A program made the translations under genes and the position numbers. The notes below the pieces were generated by a model. The model was given only the letters and a program-made list of their open reading frames with translations, was not told where the DNA came from and made no database searches. From NCBI RefSeq assembly GCF_015352445.1, contig NZ_JADKPO010000014.1:1-64000 (forward strand): a stretch of 64,000 nt of DNA, given 5' to 3'. This stretch comes from Nocardioides agariphilus (GTDB lineage: Bacteria; Actinomycetota; Actinomycetes; Propionibacteriales; Nocardioidaceae). This document shows, piece after piece, positions 59,278 to 64,000 of the stretch; the stretch's first letter is position 1; each line of letters opens with the position of its first letter.

Positions 59278-62030
59278 CAGTCCTCGCTCGGGCTGCGCAG
59301 CGTGACCAGCTCGCGCAGCTCGTCGTCGGCCAGCTCGGTCAGGGCGGTCTCGCCGCGACTCAGCACGGCGTCGGCGAGCGAACGCTTGCGGGCGAGCAGC
59401 TCGGCGATGCGTTCCTCGATCGTGCCGCGCGTGATCATCCGGTGCACCTGGACCGGTTTGTCCTGGCCGATGCGATAGGCCCGGTCGGTCGCCTGGTCCT
59501 CGACGGCGGGGTTCCACCAGCGGTCGACATGGATGACGTGGTCGGCGCGGGTCAGGTTGAGGCCGGTGCCGCCGGCCTTCAGGGACAGCAGGAAGACCGG
59601 CACCTCGCCCGCCTGGAAGGTCCGCACCATCGCATCGCGAGCCCGCGGGGGCACGCCGCCGTGCAGGAGCTGGTGGGTGATGCCGACGCGGGACAGGTGG
59701 TCTTCGAGCAGCCGGGCCATCGCGACGTACTGGGTGAAGACCAAGGCCGCGCCGCCCTCGGCCAGGATCGTGGCGAGCAGCTCGTCGAGCAGGTCCAGCT
59801 TGTGGGAGCGGCCTCCCAGACGGACGGCTCCGGACTGCTTGAGGAACTGCGCGGGGTGGTTGCAGATCTGCTTGAGCCCGGTGAGGAGCGCGAGCACGAG
59901 CCCCCGTCGGGAGTCCTCGTCGGCACGCTCGATGCGCTCCATGGTGTCGCGCACGAACGCCTCGTAGAGCACCGTCTGCTCGCGGGTCAGCCCGAGCGGG
60001 TGGTCGGTCTCGGTCTTGGGCGGCAGCTCGGGTGCGATGCCGGGGTCGGACTTGCGGCGCCGGAGCACGAACGGGCTCACCAGGTCGGCGAACTGCCGGG
60101 TCTTCTCCTCGTGGGCACCGGACTCGATCGGCGCCGCCCACACCTTGCGGAACGCGTTGCGGCTGCCGAGCAGCCCCGGGATCGCCCAGTCGAGGATCGC
60201 CCACAGCTCGGTCAGGTTGTTCTCGACGGGGGTGCCGGTCAGGGCCACGCGCGCCGTGCCGGGGATGGCTCGCAGCGCGCGAGCGGCGGCCGAGGTGGCG
60301 TTCTTGACGTGTTGGGCCTCATCGGCGACGACCAGCCCCCAATCGAGCTCGCGCAGTCTCGTGCTCTCGTTCGCCGTCGAGCCGTGGTCGCTGCGCAGGG
60401 TGCCGTAGGTCGTCAGGACGAAGCCACCCTCCACTCCCGCCAGGGACCGGCCGCCGCCGTGAAAGCGGTGCACGGGAGTGCCAGGTGCGAACCGCTCGAT
60501 CTCGGCCTCCCAGTTGCCCAGCAGCGAGGCCGGGCAGACCACGAGAGTGGGCCGGGTGTCGCCTGCGGTGACGATCCGGTGGAGGTGGAGGGCGATCACC
60601 GTGATCGTCTTGCCCAGACCCATGTCGTCGGCCAGGCAGCACCCGAGTCCCAAGGACGTCAGGTGGTCCAGCCACGTCAGGCCGTGTCGTTGGTAGTCGC
60701 GCAGCGTGGCGTTGAGCGCCTTCGGGGTGGGCACGGGCTCGCTGGTGGCGGCGCCGAGCAGGCGGCGGCGTACGTCGAGCAGGCTCGCGCCGACGACCAC
60801 CTCCTCCTCGTCGTCGCCGACCTCGATCGCCCCGGTCAGCGCCGCGGCCACTGCTTGCACCGGGGTGATGGTGCGGATCAGTCGCTTCTTGGCCTTGCGG
60901 GCCACGGCCGGGTCGACGACGGTCCAGGCGCCGCGCAGCTTCAGCACCGGGCTCGCGGCCTGGGCCAGCTGCCTCATCTCGTGGTCGCTGAGCGGCTCGC
61001 CGTGCAGCGCGAGCTGCCACTTGAAGGCGAACATCGCGTCGGGACCGAAGAGCCCGGTCATCAGCGGGTTGTCGCCGCTCTTGTCGGTGCTCCTCATGAC
61101 ACCGCCGGCGCCGTGGTGCTCCAGCGTGGCGCGGGCCGTCAGGTCGCGCCCGAGGCTGCGCGGCCACAGCACGTCGACGCCGACCTTGCGCAACGCGGCC
61201 ACGCCCTCGTCGAGGAGCGAGACCAGATCGTCGGTGTCGAGGGTGATCTCGTCGGGCACCCGCAGCTCGAGCAGCCGGTCGAGCACGGGCCAGGCCTGGG
61301 CCGCCGCGCGGAGCGCGATCGCCGCGTGCACGCGAGCCCGCTCGTCGAACCCGTGCTCGTCGGTGCTGCCGGTCCACAGCAGCGCGGCCGCGCACAGGTG
61401 CAGCGGGTCGAGCTCGTCGTGGACCTGGAGCACCAGTCGCACCGAGCCCGCGACCAGCTCCTCCTCGTCGGCCTCGACGCGCAGCGAGATGGTGACCAGC
61501 GCCGGGAGTCGCACCCGGCTGCGGCGGGTGAGGAGGCCGGCGTCGAGTCGCGTCTTGAACTCGGCTGGCCGCGTGGGCAGTGTCGGCGTGCCACGAGGCA
61601 GCGCGTCGACCACGGCCGCCACCAAGTGCCGGACGGCCTGCTCGGCCTCCTCGGGCGACCACCCGTCGTACGACGACTCGTGGGCCAGCCGGTGGATGCG
61701 GGCCTCCTCGTCGGGCTCGAGCGGCTCGGGCAGCCAGCGCCCGTCGCCGGGTCCGAACCTCCCCGCACCGACCAGCCGCAACGCCAGCACGCCCGCCTCG
61801 GCCAGCAGCGCCACCGACGGGTGGGGAGTGCCCCGCCGTCGCGCTCGGGTGAGTACGGGCAGGGCCTCTCGCACCGGCAGCGAGACCGTCGCGGCACCCC
61901 CCGTGAACTCCACCCTCGACTCGCGCGGCGGATCCGCCACGTGCACCGTCGCCGGCCCACTCACCGGCGCGACGTACGTGCTCACTCCCGAGACGGTAAC
62001 CGCCACCCCCGACACCCGGGTCTGCATCAT
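59274..62030 (-). CDS. SNF2/RapA-type ATP-dependent helicase
   Basis: 918 aa. The N-terminal about 440 residues are poorly conserved (SNF2-associated bacterial domain). The motor has LNATLRDYQRHGLTWLDHL, motif I DDMGLGKTITV (about 470), DEAQ box VVADEAQHVKN (about 568), LTGTPVENNLTELWAILDW, ALVFTQYVAM, LLSLKAGGTGLNLTRADHVI and DQATDRAYRIGQDKPVQVHR. This is a complete two-lobe SF2 translocase. It likely remodels protein-DNA complexes or assists repair or transcription. Translationally coupled to the downstream SWIM gene. ATG 62030 is followed by a second ATG. The start borders a repeat cluster. Confidence 0.94.
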   Translation of the reverse strand: MMQTRVSGVAVTVSGVSTYVAPVSGPATVHVADPPRESRVEFTGGAATVSLPVREALPVLTRARRRGTPHPSVALLAEAGVLALRLVGAGRFGPGDGRWLPEPLEPDEEARIHRLAHESSYDGWSPEEAEQAVRHLVAAVVDALPRGTPTLPTRPAEFKTRLDAGLLTRRSRVRLPALVTISLRVEADEEELVAGSVRLVLQVHDELDPLHLCAAALLWTGSTDEHGFDERARVHAAIALRAAAQAWPVLDRLLELRVPDEITLDTDDLVSLLDEGVAALRKVGVDVLWPRSLGRDLTARATLEHHGAGGVMRSTDKSGDNPLMTGLFGPDAMFAFKWQLALHGEPLSDHEMRQLAQAASPVLKLRGAWTVVDPAVARKAKKRLIRTITPVQAVAAALTGAIEVGDDEEEVVVGASLLDVRRRLLGAATSEPVPTPKALNATLRDYQRHGLTWLDHLTSLGLGCCLADDMGLGKTITVIALHLHRIVTAGDTRPTLVVCPASLLGNWEAEIERFAPGTPVHRFHGGGRSLAGVEGGFVLTTYGTLRSDHGSTANESTRLRELDWGLVVADEAQHVKNATSAAARALRAIPGTARVALTGTPVENNLTELWAILDWAIPGLLGSRNAFRKVWAAPIESGAHEEKTRQFADLVSPFVLRRRKSDPGIAPELPPKTETDHPLGLTREQTVLYEAFVRDTMERIERADEDSRRGLVLALLTGLKQICNHPAQFLKQSGAVRLGGRSHKLDLLDELLATILAEGGAALVFTQYVAMARLLEDHLSRVGITHQLLHGGVPPRARDAMVRTFQAGEVPVFLLSLKAGGTGLNLTRADHVIHVDRWWNPAVEDQATDRAYRIGQDKPVQVHRMITRGTIEERIAELLARKRSLADAVLSRGETALTELADDELRELVTLRSPSEDW

Positions 62031-62039
62031 CCGGTGTGC

Positions 62040-62198
62040 GTGGCGGCGTACTCCCCTGCGGTTGGCGGGTCACTCCGGTGTGCGTTGGCGGCGTACTCCG
62101 GCGTGCGTGGGGGCGTACTCCGGCGCGCGTGGCGGGGTACTCCCGTGCGGTTGGCGGGTCATTCGGCGCCCTAGACCCGTCAACTGCACGGGAGTACC
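62040..62198. repeat. Family D repeat cluster between SNF2 and efflux-pump genes
   Basis: Four staggered copies of GGCGTACTCC-type sequence precede a full hairpin (arms 62136-62160 and 62174-62198, starting GGTACTCCCGTGCGGTTGGC) related to the palindrome in the MobA-like gene. It fills the divergent upstream region; no gene is seen in it. Confidence 0.9.
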
Positions 62199-62228
62199 GC
62201 CCCAGCAGTGACCGGAGAGTGAATCCGG

Positions 62229-62266
62229 TTGCAGGAGGGTCGGTGCTCGGGCCTACGCTCGAACCC
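62229..62266 (+). promoter_or_regulatory. Promoter of the DHA2 efflux gene (leaderless)
   Basis: TTGCAG (62229-62234), 19-base spacer, TACGCT (62254-62259), seven bases, GTG 62267. This supports GTG 62267 as the start over GTG 62243. The AGGAGG at 62233-62238 that seems to serve GTG 62243 overlaps the -35 box. Confidence 0.6.
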
Positions 62267-63835
62267 GTGACTCAAGCCTCCACTCCCGCGGCTCCCGAAT
62301 ACCCCGACCACATCGATGGTGCCGTGCTCAAGGTCGCCGGCGTCGTGGTCCTCGGGGCGATCATGACGATCCTCGACATCACGGTCGTCAACGTCGCGCT
62401 GCCGACATTCCAGACGGTGTTCACGGGTGTCGACCACCCGCTGCTCTACTCCACGGTCGCGTGGACGGTCACGGGATACACCCTGGCGCTCGCGACGGTC
62501 ATCCCGATGACCGGCTGGGCCGCCGACAGGTTCGGCACCAAGCGTCTCTACCTGATCGCGATCGGCTTGTTCACGCTCGGCTCGGCGCTGTGCGCAGCGG
62601 CGTCGTCGATCGAGATGCTGATCACCTTCCGCGTCATCCAGGGCCTCGGCGGCGGCATGCTGATGCCGCTCGGCATGACGATCATGACCAAGGCTGCGGG
62701 GCCGCACCGGATGGGCCGCCTGATGGCGATCCTGGGCATCCCGATGCTGCTCGGCCCGATCCTGGGCCCGATCATCGGCGGTTGGCTGATCGAGCACGCC
62801 AGCTGGCACTGGATCTTCCTGATCAACGTGCCGCTCGGCATCGCCGCGATCATCTACGCCTGGATCGTCCTCGAGAAGGACGCGCCCCAGCCTTCGGAGT
62901 CCTTCGACTTCCTCGGCATGGCCCTGATGTCGCCGGGCCTGGCCCTGTTCCTCTACGGCGTGTCCTCGATCCCGGGCGCGGCCCAGGGCGTCTACGGCTA
63001 CACGCGGGTGTGGGTGACGGGCATCGTCGGCCTGGTGCTGGTGATCGCGTTCGTGTTCCACGCCTTCCGGCCCGAGCACCCCCTGATCGACCTGCGGCTG
63101 TTCAAGAACCGCAACCTGACGGTCTCGATCATCACGATGTTCTTGTTCGTGGCCGCGTTCTTCGGCGGCCTGCTGCTGGTGCCGACCTACTTCCAGCAGA
63201 TCCGCGGCGAGTCGGCCCTGATGGCCGGCCTGCTCGTGGCACCCCAGGGACTCGGCGCGATGCTGACGATGCCGATCGCCGGCACGCTCAGCGACCGGCT
63301 GCCCGTGGGCCGGATCGTGCCCTTCGGTCTGGTCGTGATCATCATCGGCATGTTCGGGCTGACCCAGGTCACCGAGGACACGTCCTACACCCTGCTGATC
63401 GCCGAGCTCTTCGTCCTCGGGCTGGGCATGGGCGGCACGATGATGCCGCTGTTCACCTCGGCCCTGAAGACCCTCCGGTCCCACGAGGTCGCTCGCGGCT
63501 CGACGCTGCTCAACATCAACCAGCAGATCGGCAGCTCGGTGGGCGTCGCGGTGATCTCGGTGATCCTCACCGCCCAGCTCAACGGCTCAGACCTGGCGCG
63601 GCCCGCCATGGCCGCAACCCTCGACCCCGACCTGATCGACCAGGTGGGCGGGGCGGCCGCCGTGGCTGCCGGGCTCAAGGACGCCGCAGCCGCCTTCGCC
63701 GACACCTTCTGGGTGGCGTGGGTGCTCGTGGTCCTGACGATGGTCCCGGCCTTCCTGCTGCCCCGAAAGCACGAGGAGTCGCACCTCACCGACGACGAGG
63801 CAGGCGACGCCGCGCCTCCTGTCGTGATGCACTGA
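62267..63835 (+). CDS. DHA2-family (EmrB/QacA-type) drug efflux transporter
   Basis: 522 aa, 14 membrane helices. Major facilitator motifs: DITVVNVALPTFQ (motif D1 in helix 1), GWAADRFGTKRLYLIAIGLF (motif A), RVIQGLGGGMLMPLGM (motif B) and GPILGPIIGGWLIEHASWHW (motif C, typical of antiporters). It exports drugs or other hydrophobic compounds using the proton gradient. It lacks a linked EmrA-type adaptor, as expected in a Gram-positive, and no regulator adjoins it. Ends before a convergent terminator hairpin. Confidence 0.95.
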   Translation: MTQASTPAAPEYPDHIDGAVLKVAGVVVLGAIMTILDITVVNVALPTFQTVFTGVDHPLLYSTVAWTVTGYTLALATVIPMTGWAADRFGTKRLYLIAIGLFTLGSALCAAASSIEMLITFRVIQGLGGGMLMPLGMTIMTKAAGPHRMGRLMAILGIPMLLGPILGPIIGGWLIEHASWHWIFLINVPLGIAAIIYAWIVLEKDAPQPSESFDFLGMALMSPGLALFLYGVSSIPGAAQGVYGYTRVWVTGIVGLVLVIAFVFHAFRPEHPLIDLRLFKNRNLTVSIITMFLFVAAFFGGLLLVPTYFQQIRGESALMAGLLVAPQGLGAMLTMPIAGTLSDRLPVGRIVPFGLVVIIIGMFGLTQVTEDTSYTLLIAELFVLGLGMGGTMMPLFTSALKTLRSHEVARGSTLLNINQQIGSSVGVAVISVILTAQLNGSDLARPAMAATLDPDLIDQVGGAAAVAAGLKDAAAAFADTFWVAWVLVVLTMVPAFLLPRKHEESHLTDDEAGDAAPPVVMH

Positions 63836-63847
63836 GGGGCGCCGCAT

Positions 63848-63885
63848 GGTCCGGTCACCGCGCCTCGAGACCCGGTGACCGGACC
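63848..63885. terminator. Bidirectional terminator hairpin between the efflux gene and the next gene
   Basis: A perfect 13-bp stem (GGTCCGGTCACCG at 63848-63860, CGGTGACCGGACC at 63873-63885) with a 12-base loop lies 13 bp after the efflux stop and 12 bp before the stop of the convergent gene. Confidence 0.8.
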
Positions 63886-63896
63886 GCGCACCCAGC

Positions 63897-64000
63897 TCAA
63901 CCGGTCGTCGCCAGCACCAGCGGGTGTATGGCGGCCGCGCCGGTCGCCCGTAGGTCGCGCGCCGCGAGGGTGAGGGTCCAACCGGTGACGCACTGGTCGT
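63897..64000 (-). CDS. C-terminal end of a probable RecQ-type helicase (cut by window edge)
   Basis: Only the last 33 residues are in the window: ...CVTGWTLTLAARDLRATGAA then AIHPLVLATTG. From memory this resembles the phosphoribosyltransferase-like tail (D-D-x-x-x-T-G-W-T-L-T-x-A-A-R-x-L-R) that ends actinobacterial RecQ-family helicases. Other PRTase proteins end similarly, so the assignment is tentative. It is convergent with the efflux gene. Confidence 0.45.
   Translation of the reverse strand, partial: DQCVTGWTLTLAARDLRATGAAAIHPLVLATTG

Noticed and set aside
62233-62245. AGGAGG followed by GTG 62243 as ribosome binding site and start of the efflux gene
   Set aside because: The AGGAGG overlaps a TTGCAG -35 box, and a TACGCT -10 box lies seven bases before GTG 62267, which fits a leaderless start and the family N-terminus.

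Overview
The window is about 70% GC chromosomal DNA from a high-GC actinomycete. The best guess is a Nocardioides-like member of the Nocardioidaceae; this is inferred from gene content and order, not from a search. Pointers are a GTP-type PEP carboxykinase, the bacterial proteasome activator Bpa, DUF4446 and DUF5926 proteins, a PopR-like regulator beside two clpP paralogues, and many starts preceded 6-7 bases upstream by a TANNNT -10 box, the usual layout of leaderless actinobacterial transcripts. Most of the window is housekeeping sequence. There is no prophage, CRISPR array or intact insertion sequence, only the tail of an IS481-type transposase at the left edge.

Layout. 1-6100: transposase tail, tRNA-Arg(ACG), lipoprotein, pckG, a LuxR-type regulator that converges on a 45-codon gene for a secreted peptide, two tRNA-Ser genes and small proteins. 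6100-16300: biotinyl carrier protein, membrane protein, nitrilase-family amidase, MobA-like protein with DUF6457, quinone oxidoreductase, bpa, two overlapping HAD phosphatases, serS, and a PAP2-diacylglycerol kinase fusion. 16300-25200: APH-type kinase, a TIGR03086/SnoaL protein, a GH13 alpha-glucosidase, a kinase/class-III aminotransferase fusion with an aldehyde dehydrogenase, DUF4446 and pheA. 25200-35600: glyoxalase-fold proteins, a GDT1-family transporter, arcA, DUF5926, glycerophosphodiesterase, MmcQ, double GNAT and a PLP decarboxylase. 35600-48400: SARP-type regulator, FAD oxidoreductase, NYN nuclease, LOG protein, two clpP genes with a popR-like gene, AAA ATPase, trmO, Fpg/Nei glycosylase and aat. 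48400-58500: EcsC, a three-gene sulfotransferase operon, and a leucine-catabolism operon (HMG-CoA lyase, methylcrotonyl-CoA carboxylase alpha and beta) divergent from its TetR regulator. 58500-64000: SWIM protein, SNF2 helicase, DHA2 efflux pump and the tail of a probable RecQ-type helicase.

The most unusual feature is at the DNA level. At least five families of dispersed palindromic elements (called A-E here) lie between genes and also inside or at the ends of coding sequences. They are read in frame in both methylcrotonyl-CoA carboxylase subunits and in the MobA-like protein, and they supply the stop codons of three genes. A second layer is short tandem repeats, mostly with 12-bp units, that encode tetrapeptide repeats at protein ends and linkers. 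The best candidate for an undescribed system is the secreted peptide at 4504-4641 with its neighbouring regulator and an AT-rich dyad upstream. Other points of interest are a ClpP paralogue whose catalytic serine is tryptophan, a sulfotransferase paralogue without the PAPS loop inside a sulfotransferase operon, and a symmetric pair of TetR operators lying over two back-to-back leaderless promoters.
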